Source: Anniella stebbinsi (taxonomy: Eukaryota > Chordata > Lepidosauria > Squamata > Anniellidae). From it: a DNA stretch of 64,000 bases. Position 1 is the first letter of the stretch, and each line of letters opens with the position of its first letter. The notes beneath the pieces are model-generated. The model was not told the DNA's origin, did no database searches, and worked only from the letters and a program-made list of their open reading frames with translations. The DNA lies in the NCBI GenBank assembly GCA_029215795.1, contig JARDYH010000004.1, forward strand, positions 34,724,001 to 34,788,000. Direction: 5' to 3'. The position numbers and the translations under genes were made by a program. Shown in pieces: positions 55,717 through 64,000 of the stretch.

Positions 55717-55800
55717 CTGCTGAGTCGCCACCATGTTTTCGCGGACCCTCCAACTGCAGAACAGCGGCAGCAGCGCGCGGTAACTAAGGGCCGCTCCCAC
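55717..55800 (-). other. IFT52: IFT52 exon 1 (5' leader, possibly coding for 6 aa)
   Basis: The minus strand holds an ATG at 55734-55732 followed by VATQQ and a gtaaat donor at 55716. It splices in frame to VT-MEGEV in exon 2. The ATG context (A at -3, G at +4) is strong. The transcription start is not known, so the outer boundary is approximate. Confidence 0.65.
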
Positions 55801-55870
55801 CCCTAGCAACATGAGTCCCCACTTACTGCGCATGCGCTGAGCGCGACTGAGCTGGCGAAAACTAGAAGCC
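55730..55870 (-). promoter_or_regulatory. IFT52: IFT52 CpG-rich promoter with NRF1 palindrome
   Basis: CpG-rich block around the IFT52 first exon; the flanking CpG-rich DNA runs from about 55380. TGCGCATGCGCT at 55827-55838 is a full NRF1-type palindrome. AGCAAC at 55805-55810 is an RFX X-box half-site; RFX factors commonly drive IFT genes, but I see no convincing second half-site. No TATA box. Confidence 0.6.
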
Positions 55871-56194
55871 GGGAGGAGGAGCGGGGGTTCCTATTACGAC
55901 TGAAGTGGTGGCAGTACAGACTCGTCCGTAGCCTCATTGAACTAAAAAAAAAAAGAGGGAAGGGATTCGCCGGTGGAATCTTCCATTCTCGGAGGAAGAC
56001 GGGGGCGGGTTGGATTCCACCAACGCAAGCCGAGGGGGCGAGAATATATTTTGCGAATGGGTTTATTCTGGAAAGGCACTAGATACAGAATAAAGCGGTG
56101 AATACAGAAAGTGTAGATATACCATAGTACACAGAGTAGGTTTTGGAGCGGTCTATCTTTATTCCCTCTCCACTCCATTGCAGCAGGCTCTTAT

Positions 56195-56312
56195 AAAGAT
56201 CTCCAGGTTCTGTAGCCTACAAGCCCCATCCTCCTCATTGACTATACTGGCTAGGGCTGATAGGAGTTGTAGGCCAAAGATCTAGGGCCTACAATTTGCC
56301 CACCCCTGGCTT
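56195..56312. mobile_element. hAT-type MITE remnant
   Basis: TGTAGCCTACAAGCCCCATC and the mirror GATAGGAGTTGTAGGCCAAA, ending TTTGCCCACCCCTGG. Same family as 6381-6516. Confidence 0.6.
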
Positions 56313-56639
56313 AAAATGTAAAATCAAAAAGCTTGCTCCTCCCACTTTTGCACAATATTTTGGTCCATCTGACCCTATTTAATAACAGTTACAATGCTAT
56401 TATACTCATTGATATATGCCATTTGAACTCTTAATATAACCAAAATGAGAGGAGGAATAAATTACATTGTTTTACCATTGAAAGTATATTAGATGTGCAT
56501 ATTGAAACATACCAGAATTAAGTCAATAGCTGCGGATTGTTATTAATCACCTTGTAAGTTCATCTGGGGGACATTTGCCAGCCTCAGGGTTTGCGTTCCC
56601 TGCACCCCTGCCCTTTTCTTTGACCTTTCCATTTCATAA

Positions 56640-56770
56640 CAAATGTTCAATGTTTTTATGGTTTTAAATTTTGTATATCGATTTGTAATGTGTAATGTTT
56701 TATCTTTTGTAAACCGCCCAGAGAGCTTCAGCTATGGGGCAGTATAGAAATGTAATAATAATAATACATC
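56640..56770 (+). mobile_element. LINE/SINE 3' tail
   Basis: T-rich UTR, AACCGCCCAGAGAGCTTCAG and GGGGCAGTATAGAAATGTAA with an AAT tail. Confidence 0.65.
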
Positions 56771-57259
56771 AGAAAATGTCCCAATAGTTGGTGAGAGCTG
56801 CTAGACATAACCAAGGGAGGTGAGGTTTTCAGGTTATTTACAACCCCTTTCCGGGTCATTTCAATAACAACCATTTGGTAAGGGATGTGTTATTTGTATG
56901 GCTTTATTGAGAAAAACACAAGCCGGAGTATAGCATCACAACCCATTCTGGTGGCGGTCCTCAAAAGGATATAGTTAATACATGACTTCATTCTGAGTTT
57001 TTCAGATTAGAGTGCAGTATCACACCCATTCCAGTAGTCTTTCGAAAGGGTGATACTGTTTTGTTCTGCTGTTAGGGATGGTCCCTAATACTATCATAAC
57101 CAATAATTTAGGTGTGGTGCATTCCAGTAGTCATTTTATAAAAAAGTGATGAAGGCCACAATCCTGTAACCACTTCTCTGGGAGCCCACTGAATACAATG
57201 ACACTTGTGTGTAGATGGCTCAATTTGGACGACACAATAGTCAATGGTGGGGTAATAAT

Positions 57260-58277
57260 TAGGGGTGTGCACGGACCCCCCGGATCGGATCGGGACCCGG
57301 ATCGGGACCTCCAATTTTGTCCCGGACCGGTTCGGACAAAATCGGAGGCCCCCCGGACCGGATCGAGTCCGATCCCGACCCAAAAATCGTAAATTTTTGG
57401 ATCGGCCGCCATTTTTTTTCCCATAGACTTGCATTGCAATGCAAGTCTATGAGGAAAAAATGGCGGCGGGTGGCTGAGGGGGGGCCTAACTCCCTCCCCC
57501 CCCCCGGGCCGTCCGCTGTGGACGGCCCTGGCAGGTAAGCCCCCTCCCCCGCGCTCCCTACCCCCCCTGGGGCCGCCCGCTTCCATCCGCTGGCGCCCGC
57601 GGGCGCCAGCGGATAGAAGCGGACGGCTCCGGGGGGGGGTAAGCCCCCTTCCCCGCCACTGCTTACCTTCTCGGCCCGTCCGCTCCCGTCCGGCGCCGGC
57701 GGCTACTACCAGCGGGCTCCGCGGCCTACTCTCGAGTAGCGCGCCGGGTGATGACATCACCCGGCGCGCCACCCTGGAGCAGGCCGCGGAGCCTGCTGGT
57801 AGTAGTAGGCGCCGGCGCCGGGACGGGAGCCGCCGGGACGGGAAGGTAAGGGCCCCCCTCCCCCCTCCGCGCGCCCCCTCCTCCCCTCCACGCACCCCCT
57901 GCTTACCTTCCCGGCCCGGCGGCTCCCGTCCGGCGCCGGCGCCTACTACTACCAGCAGGCTCCGCGGCCTGCTCTAGAGTAGCGCGCCGGTGATGACATC
58001 ACCCGGCGCGCCACCCTAGAGCAGGCCGCGGAGCCTGCTGGTAGTAGTAGGCGCCGGCGCCGGGACGGGAGCCGCCGGGACGGGAAGGTAAGGGCCCCCC
58101 TCCCCCCTCCGCGCGCCCCCTCCTCCCCTCCACGCACCCTCTGCTTACCTTCCCGGCCCGGCGGCTTGGATTGGATCGGCCGATCCAGCTGCGGGATCGG
58201 AAATCGGATAATTTATCCGATTTCCCACTGGACCGGACTCGGATCGTGGATCGGGTCCGATCCAGTGCACATCCCTA
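57260..58277. mobile_element. 1018-bp GC-rich hAT-type element with perfect 8-bp target duplication
   Basis: Flanked by GTAATAAT at 57252-57259 and 58278-58285. Ends TAGGGGTGTGCACGGACC and, inverted, TAGGGATGTGCACTGGATC. Next to the ends are clustered GGATCGG / CCGATCC motifs, then a palindrome ATAGACTTGCATTGCAATGC at 57424, then the GC-rich tandem block. No credible protein. Confidence 0.85.
57659..58165. repeat. GC-rich tandem repeat, 240-242 bp period, each unit palindromic
   Basis: Two full units start with CTGCTTACCTTC at 57659 and 57899, and a partial third at 58141. Each unit has an inverted repeat centred on GGTGATGACATCACC, flanked by GGCGCGCC, CGCGGCCT and GGCGCCGGCG arms. Confidence 0.88.
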
Positions 58278-58629
58278 GTAATAATCAACTTTACAATTGT
58301 TCAACTAGAGGGTACTCCCCACACAACATGGTAATAAATAATCAACTGTGGTGTGGATTAGGATCAGCGCTGAGTTGACTATGGCAACATTTGGATGACA
58401 CAATAGTCAAAACAACTGATGATTGTTTCCCCCACACCAGTTGTTTATTGTGTCGTCCGAATTGAGCCGATATGTATCAAATTGCATGGTGCGCTTTAAC
58501 ATACGACAGAATTATAATTCTTGCACATTATGATTCCAATAATAATAAATATGTCAAATATTAGTCTTAAAGAATCAAACTACAGGAATTACAAAAAAAG
58601 TACACTTAATATAGAGAAACTGTAAATAT

Positions 58630-58745
58630 TAAGGACACAAGTACCATGCTGGATGAGTCCAGGGACCATCTAGTCCAGCATTTCTGCTCACACAGTGTCC
58701 AACCAGCTGCCTATGGGAAGCCCTCAAGTAGGACGTGAGTGCAAT
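58630..58745. mobile_element. Interspersed repeat fragment, 'GACCATCTAGTCCAGCA'
   Basis: ACCATGCTGGATGAGTCCAG and CCATCTAGTCCAGCATTTCT; short diverged relative of 36860-37080. Confidence 0.55.
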
Positions 58746-58964
58746 ATATTAGCTTTATTCAGGCATTGTATATGGATTAAACAAGCGAGATGGGCTCTAG
58801 TCCCGCTCCCTCCGTAGCTGTTCTTGTTGTGTGGAACATGATTGAGAGGAGGGCAGCCTCTTCTATCCGTGGGGACTCTCTATGCAATCCAGAATCCTGG
58901 TTAATCAAGAAAAGTGCAGTTGAAGGGGGGGGGGGCAAGAAAAGTGAGAATCCGTACAACGAAT

Positions 58965-59195
58965 CCTATTATTATTATTATTATTATTATTACATTTATA
59001 TCCCGTCTTTTTCCCTCCAAGGAACCCAAAGCAGCATACATAATCCTCCTCCTCTCTGTTTTATCCACAAGAACAACCCTGTGGGGTAGGTTGGGCTGAG
59101 CCTGTGACTGGCCCAAAGTCACCCAGTGGGATTCCATGGCCGTGTGGGAACTTGAACCTGGATCTCCCAACTCCCAGTCCAACACTTGTCAAAAG
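58965..59195 (-). mobile_element. tRNA-derived SINE with (AAT)n tail
   Basis: (ATT)n start, TCCCTCCAAGGAACCCAAAG, CCCAAAGTCACCCAGTGG, then TTGAACCTGG whose reverse complement is a B-box-like sequence. It therefore reads on the minus strand. Confidence 0.7.
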
Positions 59196-60814
59196 TGCCA
59201 GTGGGACCTAAAAGGTTGCCTAGCCCTTGTCCAGACACTAGTGTAACAGTACTAGTCTGACGGGAGTGGCTATGTGAAGAGCTGGAAAAAGACTGCCTAC
59301 ATCCCAGGAGTTGGAGCTCACAGAATTCTGCCTAAGTATTCTGTCCAAAGGCATCACTGGCAGCACACTCACTGGGAAATCTGGGTCTTTTAGTCAGATC
59401 TCCCAAGACCCCATTATTAAAAAGGGAGCGGTCAAATCCTTCCAAATAAGCAGGGTTCCAGCACCTGAATGGTAGCCTAGTCACAGATTTAAATATAGTG
59501 TGGAAAACCATGGTCTTGCAAAGCATTTTACATTATAGATGTAAGGGCAGAACTGTTTCTGTTGGATGCACCATAGTACAGCACACTAAAGAATGTTGCT
59601 ACCAGGTACCTTTAAAAATGGGTTCTGACAAGGATTGCCCAAGCATATTTAATGATATGTGTATAAAAGTAGGCAAGATGCTGATGCTTTAGAGGATCAG
59701 TCAGATACGTGCTCAGTAAACTCAGGAACCAATACAGGCACCCATATACAATCTAAAAATCATGGCACTTGTAGTGTCATGTTAAAAGTCAGACAGATCC
59801 AAGGTCATCTATCTAGTATGTCAACAGTAACCTTTAAAGATTTTCTTGCTTGTGGAAGTTCATCTGACCAAAATCAGTACTTATTCATCCATACCAATAA
59901 TGCTACTGTATACAGATGCTCAGATAAGTAAGATCTTGAATATGTATTAAAAGGAAGAAAGAACAAGGCAGTTGGTTATTTTTCACACGGTCACCTAAAC
60001 CTTGATTATTCAAGAAACTGTCCTCTTTAAATAGATTACACTTTTTTAAAAATTCAGTTTTAAATATGTACCAGAATAAAAATGGGAGGGGGGTTCACAA
60101 GATAAAATGCATGCATCTTACAATACTGTTATACAGTATTCTCAGGATAGCAATGAAACCCAGAGACTAGCAGTCAGGCAAAACTGTCATATGAACCAAT
60201 CCCTTTTTTCTACCATAGCCCTGATGACAAAGGAAAGCAAAAAAAGATTCTCAGAATATGCTTGGACACTAGAGCCATTTCTTAATACATAGTTAAACAC
60301 AGTAGCTTTAAAAAATTAAAAGCACAGACGTCTCACACAAGAGAATGGATGCTTTTGAGACAAAACCTGGACTTAGGTTTTTAAAAGATAGGTGTTTTAA
60401 AGGTAGAAAAGCACCAAAACCCAGCAGTTATTTCTGTAGTGCATGTTTCTTATCACAGTTGAGTTCTCCGTACCCCTGGGGTATACCATTGCTCTTTGTA
60501 TTACTTTAAAGGCATGGGGTGAAATGGGGGAGCCCTGGCTTTATTTCAGTTCGCTGCAATCACACTTGTGTTCTTATACATACTAAAAGCCCATTATAAT
60601 CCATTCTGGTTCTACCTACATAGTTCATTAGCAGGATGGATGCTTTTTGCCTTTAGCTGGTAGCAGGGGAAATTCATTTCTAGACTCATCCTGCTTTGTT
60701 ATTCAATCCAAGATCTTGCATATTCATATTTTGTAGGAAGATCTCTCCCTTTCCAGTCTAAGAGATTTAAGATGAATGAATAATTTCAAATGATTCAGAC
60801 TGGTATATTAGTGG

Positions 60815-61963
60815 TTTATTTAAAAAAAAATACCCTGGGAAAGATAATGATTTGGTGTAAAACCAAGGTAATGATGCTGCACACCAAGGCAGTTTTAGTT
60901 GCACTAGCTGGAGGCTGGAACACTCCATTTTGTAAATAAAAGATTACATATGGGTACAATTCATTTGTGTCAGCAGCCCTTAATAGGCAGGTCTTTTAAT
61001 CAGAACTGTCTTTGCTTTATGTTCTTAAAAACAAAATCCATTGCCTGTTTTCTAGCTATGCTGTAAAGAGGTAGTTATGAACAGACCCTTATCACTATGC
61101 AGCTTTCAGATAAAGGGGAAGAAATGAACAAGTTTACTAAAATGTAAGCAGACAGAATTGGAAACAGTTCCAAGGTAAGATGATCACTGAATCTAGAACT
61201 GGTATGAAGGGGAGGGGTATCAGCTGTGGCACTCCCATCAATGACAGTTAGCTATGGAGAGCGCTTTCCATCCTGAAAAGAACCACCCATCCAAACTGGA
61301 GATAGCATCACTTCTAGTTCTTAATTTGGGGTGGGGGGACCGGAAGCACCTGATTTGGGAAGAGAGAATGGAAATGTCGGACTAGCTACAAGGAATTGTG
61401 TTTGTGTATGTGAGTGTGTGGAGATGTTCTAGAATTCACCAGCTAGCCCCAAAGGTTTTCCCTGGGAATCCCCTATGGGAATCCTAAGGGCCTTCAAAAA
61501 GAAGGATGAATTAGAATTGCATCATGGGCTAGAAGGCCTAAGAGAATGTAGCCAGAGTGCGAACCATCATGGGGTGAATCACAAGTTGCAGACGATCTGA
61601 ACAGGGCACTGCACCCAACCTAAAACAACTGAAGGCAGAATAACTGGTCATCTAGAATATCTTGGGTCATACTTAAACAACCTGTACCCATCCGAACAGT
61701 TAACCTGCATTCTCATAGGACAACATCAATTTTGGCACAAGACTGTATCAATCAATGCATTCAAGTTTGTAGAAATGGAATAATTTTAACTAGAATAATC
61801 AGCATTTCCTCAGTAAGAGGAACATTCACATTATGAGGTCCAGTATCTCAAAGCTGGAGATCTTGGTTCCGTTCCAGTTAGAAGATTAGTCAGAGAGCAG
61901 CGGTTTCCTCTGATTTAAATAAAGAGTGAATACAGGGTTTCTCAAGCCTTCACACAGGTTGCT
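60815..61963 (-). other. SGK2: SGK2 3' UTR (end approximate)
   Basis: About 1.15 kb of mostly unique sequence after the SGK2 stop, ending at a minus-strand AATAAA at 60815-60820. The true end could lie further, as the following ~1.2 kb also lacks obvious repeats. Confidence 0.45.
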
Positions 61964-62116
61964 TTAGTCTTCATCATTCGGTGCATAAGAAAAACCCAGA
62001 AAAGCATCAGTTGCACTGGAACTGCTGGCAGCTAAGTCAGGCGTACGGACAATGGAGCTGGAGACTGCTTCCCGAGTGAATTCTGGGTCAAAATGCCGTA
62101 GATCAGTAGGCCCAGC
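61964..62116 (-). CDS. SGK2: SGK2 last coding exon
   Basis: 51 codons, AGPTDLRHFDPEFTREAVSS through AFLGFSYAPNDED and TAA. Acceptor tttcaag, phase 0 with the upstream exon. Confidence 0.94.
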   Translation of the reverse strand, partial: AGPTDLRHFDPEFTREAVSSSIVRTPDLAASSSSATDAFLGFSYAPNDED

Positions 62117-64000
62117 CTTGAAAAGTAAAAACATTATTTCCAAAGAGAAAGCTTCAGCTTATAACAACAACAGTTACCATTTTTTATTAATACAGAATGT
62201 CAGAGGACATGCAGGAAAGAGACCCAAGCAGAGGGTTTACTTCTTAAGCTCCAATCTGCTAAAAAGCATTGAAGTTTAAGATAAAGATACCCTTACCCAA
62301 TATGGTGAATTGGACTTTAGATTGTTTCTATACCTGCAACCCTATGAGTTAAGACAGCAGAGGGCCTTATTTTTCATAAAAGACAGACAAACATGAATGC
62401 TCAATTCGGACATCACAGCCAAACCGCAGGCTTACGTTTCGGCCACCCATCTCCAACACACACACACACACACACAAACCTTAGGGGCTGTCTTGACGAT
62501 GGCACATTGGCATCTCAAAACCCAATGCTTGCAATCCTGGAGGTTGTCCCCACACCAAGGAGTGAGCGCGGGGTTTGTATCAGTGGGAGGGGGAAGAGGA
62601 GCTGCTGCTTCTGCCCCATGCACTGCTGCTCTGCCGTGCCACCGCGTCCAGGCTGATGGCGACCAATCAGGGGTCGCCATCAGCCCAGCCGTGCCTCCGC
62701 TGCAACTCCAGAGTAAGGCAACGGACGCAGATGCACCATCATTGCCTTGCTCTGCAGAAAAAAGTCAGGCTAAGTCCCCGACTTTTTTAATTCAGAGTTT
62801 TAGGGGAAGCCCTGGGATGGCTCCGCAATGGCTGCTGCATCCTATAAATGACACAGCGGCACTGCGAAGCCACCACGAGGCTTTTCCTAAGCATAGACAG
62901 CCCCTTAGTTAGCAATAACTTAGTTTGTTGTGATGGGTAAAATTAGGATTCCCCCAAACCATTGTAAAACTCCCAACCAGAATTGGAAACTATTTCCAAA
63001 TATTGGGCTTGCAAACCATCCTTTGCCTCTAAATCAGAATTGGAAACTTCCCCATTGTGGTTTAGAGACAAACGATGCTACGCAAGCCCAAGGTGCAATC
63101 TCAATAGTCAAACCATGGTCTGGCTATGATGTCTGGACCGTGCCAGCATGTCAAAAGACAGGAAAGTCCTTGACCTACTATAAAATGCAGATCCTGTGGG
63201 GTTTTGTCCCACAAACCCTGAAAGAACCAGAGCAGATGGCCTCTTCCAAGCATTTCACAGAGCAATCCCATTTTCCTTGGGACAATAGGATAGAGTGGAT
63301 CTTCCCTCCCAAGTCTGTAGATCTTGCTATGACTTCAGGAGGGGGAAATCAGAGATTGGATCATTCTCCCACCCTTCACAGCCACTGTGCAAAGCACCAC
63401 TGTGGCTGCTCTTCTGAGGCTGCAACAGTATGGAAGAGCTTGGGAAGAGAAAAAAAGGGAGTGTGACGGTAGGCAGGAAGAGCGGAGAGAAGGGGAGACG
63501 AAGGTATCCAGGATCCTAAAGCCTCTCCATCACCCATCCTGCCCACAACAAGGTAAGTCAGCTAGACAAGTCTTGGCTCATTTAGTTATAAATGTAAAGA
63601 AAGGGAGGAATGGGATGTGTTTTCTCCATTCTCCTCCTCCTGTCCTGCTTGACTCCTGCTGGCAGGGCATAGATAGAGGGCTCTGTTCTTGGAACCCTCT
63701 GTCTATTGAGTGGCAATCCTTTATAACTTGTGCTTTCAGTCCCTATTCCCCACTAAAGTAGAAAACTGGTGATCCCACATGGATCTATGACACAACTAGA
63801 GTCCACCAGAAGCAGAGCTTTCAGTGTGGTGGCCCCCATCCTATGGAATTTCAGGAAACTTTCCTTGAGTTATTGGCCATAAATCAATAAATCAATACAA
63901 CAGAACAAGCTACTTACCACATTAGGATCAAACGGAGGAGTAATCCTCTTATTATACAAGTCATCCCAGTTTATTGGAATAAAGAACATATGGTTCTTTA
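61964..64000 (-). CDS. SGK2: SGK2 serum/glucocorticoid-regulated kinase 2, C-terminal end (partial)
   Basis: SGK kinases are AGC-family Ser/Thr kinases activated through PI3K, PDK1 and mTORC2; they regulate ion channels and transporters. Only the last two coding exons are inside the window. They encode the AGC C-terminal tail: FFIPINWDDLYNKRITPPFD (human SGK2 FFSPINWDDLYHKRLTPPFN), then GPTDLRHFDPEFTREAVSSS and the hydrophobic motif FLGFSYAPNDED-stop, whose Ser is the mTORC2 target site in the family. DLY and the short acidic end fit SGK2 better than SGK1 or SGK3. The position next to IFT52 agrees with human 20q13.12. The kinase domain lies beyond position 64000. Confidence 0.93.
62457..62476. 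repeat. (CA)n microsatellite
   Basis: About nine CA dinucleotides directly before the Harbinger-type element. Confidence 0.85.
62484..62904. mobile_element. 421-bp Harbinger-type miniature element
   Basis: Flanked by TTA at 62481-62483 and 62905-62907 (TWA-type target). Ends GGGGCTGTCTTGACGATGGC and, inverted, GGGGCTGTCTATGCTTAGGA. GC-rich centre with the mirrored CTGATGGCGACCAATC / GGTCGCCATCAG. SGK2 intron before the last exon. Confidence 0.65.
63918..64000 (-). CDS. SGK2: SGK2 penultimate coding exon (cut by window edge)
   Basis: Encodes KNHMFFIPINWDDLYNKRIT, then PPFDPNV. Donor gtaagt. The 5' part of the exon is outside the window. Confidence 0.93.

Larger units (their letters stand above)
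57217..58468. mobile_element. DNA-transposon miniature interrupted by a second transposon
   Basis: Ends GGCTCAATTTGGACGACACA and, inverted, GGCTCAATTCGGACGACACA, 19 of 20 identical. GAT follows one side and precedes the other (possible 3-base target duplication). The host sequence resumes after the inserted element at 58278 with repeated AATCAACT-type motifs. Confidence 0.75.
55871..60814. other. Intergenic region between IFT52 promoter and SGK2 3' end
   Basis: No gene found. Carries MITEs, a LINE/SINE tail (56640-56770), the nested GC-rich transposon (57217-58468) and SINEs (58630-59195). About 59.2-60.8 kb has no recognised repeat and may include distal SGK2 UTR. Confidence 0.5.

Noticed and set aside
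57131..57895. 254-aa minus-strand frame (and 57949-58137)
   Set aside because: It runs through a GC-rich transposon with palindromic tandem repeats where stop codons are rare by composition; the Arg/Gly-rich product has no recognisable domain.
58965..59195. tRNA gene
   Set aside because: The B-box-like sequence belongs to a degraded SINE; no cloverleaf can be drawn.
62397..62912. 171-aa plus-strand frame
   Set aside because: Covers the GC-rich Harbinger-type miniature inside an SGK2 intron; no domain and no coding signature.
62930..63466. 178-aa plus-strand frame
   Set aside because: Intronic in SGK2, antisense, with internally repeated repeat-like text (CAGAATTGGAAACT twice); no homology recognised.

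Overview
The window is nuclear genomic DNA from a vertebrate, most likely a squamate reptile (lizard-like). All clear genes are split by GT-AG introns. The non-coding DNA carries CR1, L2-like and L1 retrotransposon pieces, hAT and Harbinger-type DNA-transposon miniatures, tRNA-derived SINEs and many AAT/AAAT microsatellite tails, a mix typical of squamates. Nothing looks bacterial or viral: no operons, CRISPR arrays or free-standing RNA genes were seen.

Three recognisable genes lie on the minus strand, so they read from right to left. SGK2 (AGC-family kinase) is represented only by its last two coding exons (61964 to the window edge). IFT52 (intraflagellar transport subunit) is complete, from the CpG-rich promoter near 55.8 kb to its stop at 38022. 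MYBL2 (B-Myb cell-cycle transcription factor) is complete, from the CpG-rich promoter near 27.6 kb to its stop at 1661. I reconstructed 13 IFT52 exons from the conserved ATG (437 aa; 445 aa if an in-frame exon-1 ATG is used) and 14 MYBL2 exons (687 aa). Phases agree at every junction. The SGK2-IFT52-MYBL2 order and common orientation match human 20q13.12.

Between MYBL2 and IFT52, on the plus strand, lies an unrecognised 219-codon open frame (33797-34456). It has an in-frame upstream stop, a candidate splice acceptor and a downstream AATAAA. It is the best candidate here for an undescribed lineage-restricted gene or an unidentified retrocopy.

Layout: 1-1.0 kb, sequence downstream of MYBL2; 1.0-27.4 kb, MYBL2; 27.4-27.8 kb, its promoter; 27.8-33.7 kb, intergenic DNA with palindromic hAT miniatures; 33.7-35.0 kb, orphan ORF; 35.0-37.7 kb, intergenic; 37.7-55.8 kb, IFT52; 55.8-60.8 kb, intergenic DNA with a nested GC-rich transposon; 60.8-64 kb, 3' end of SGK2. 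The genes act in separate processes (S/G2-M transcription, ciliary transport, PI3K/mTORC2-linked signalling). Their proximity reflects old synteny rather than a functional cluster.
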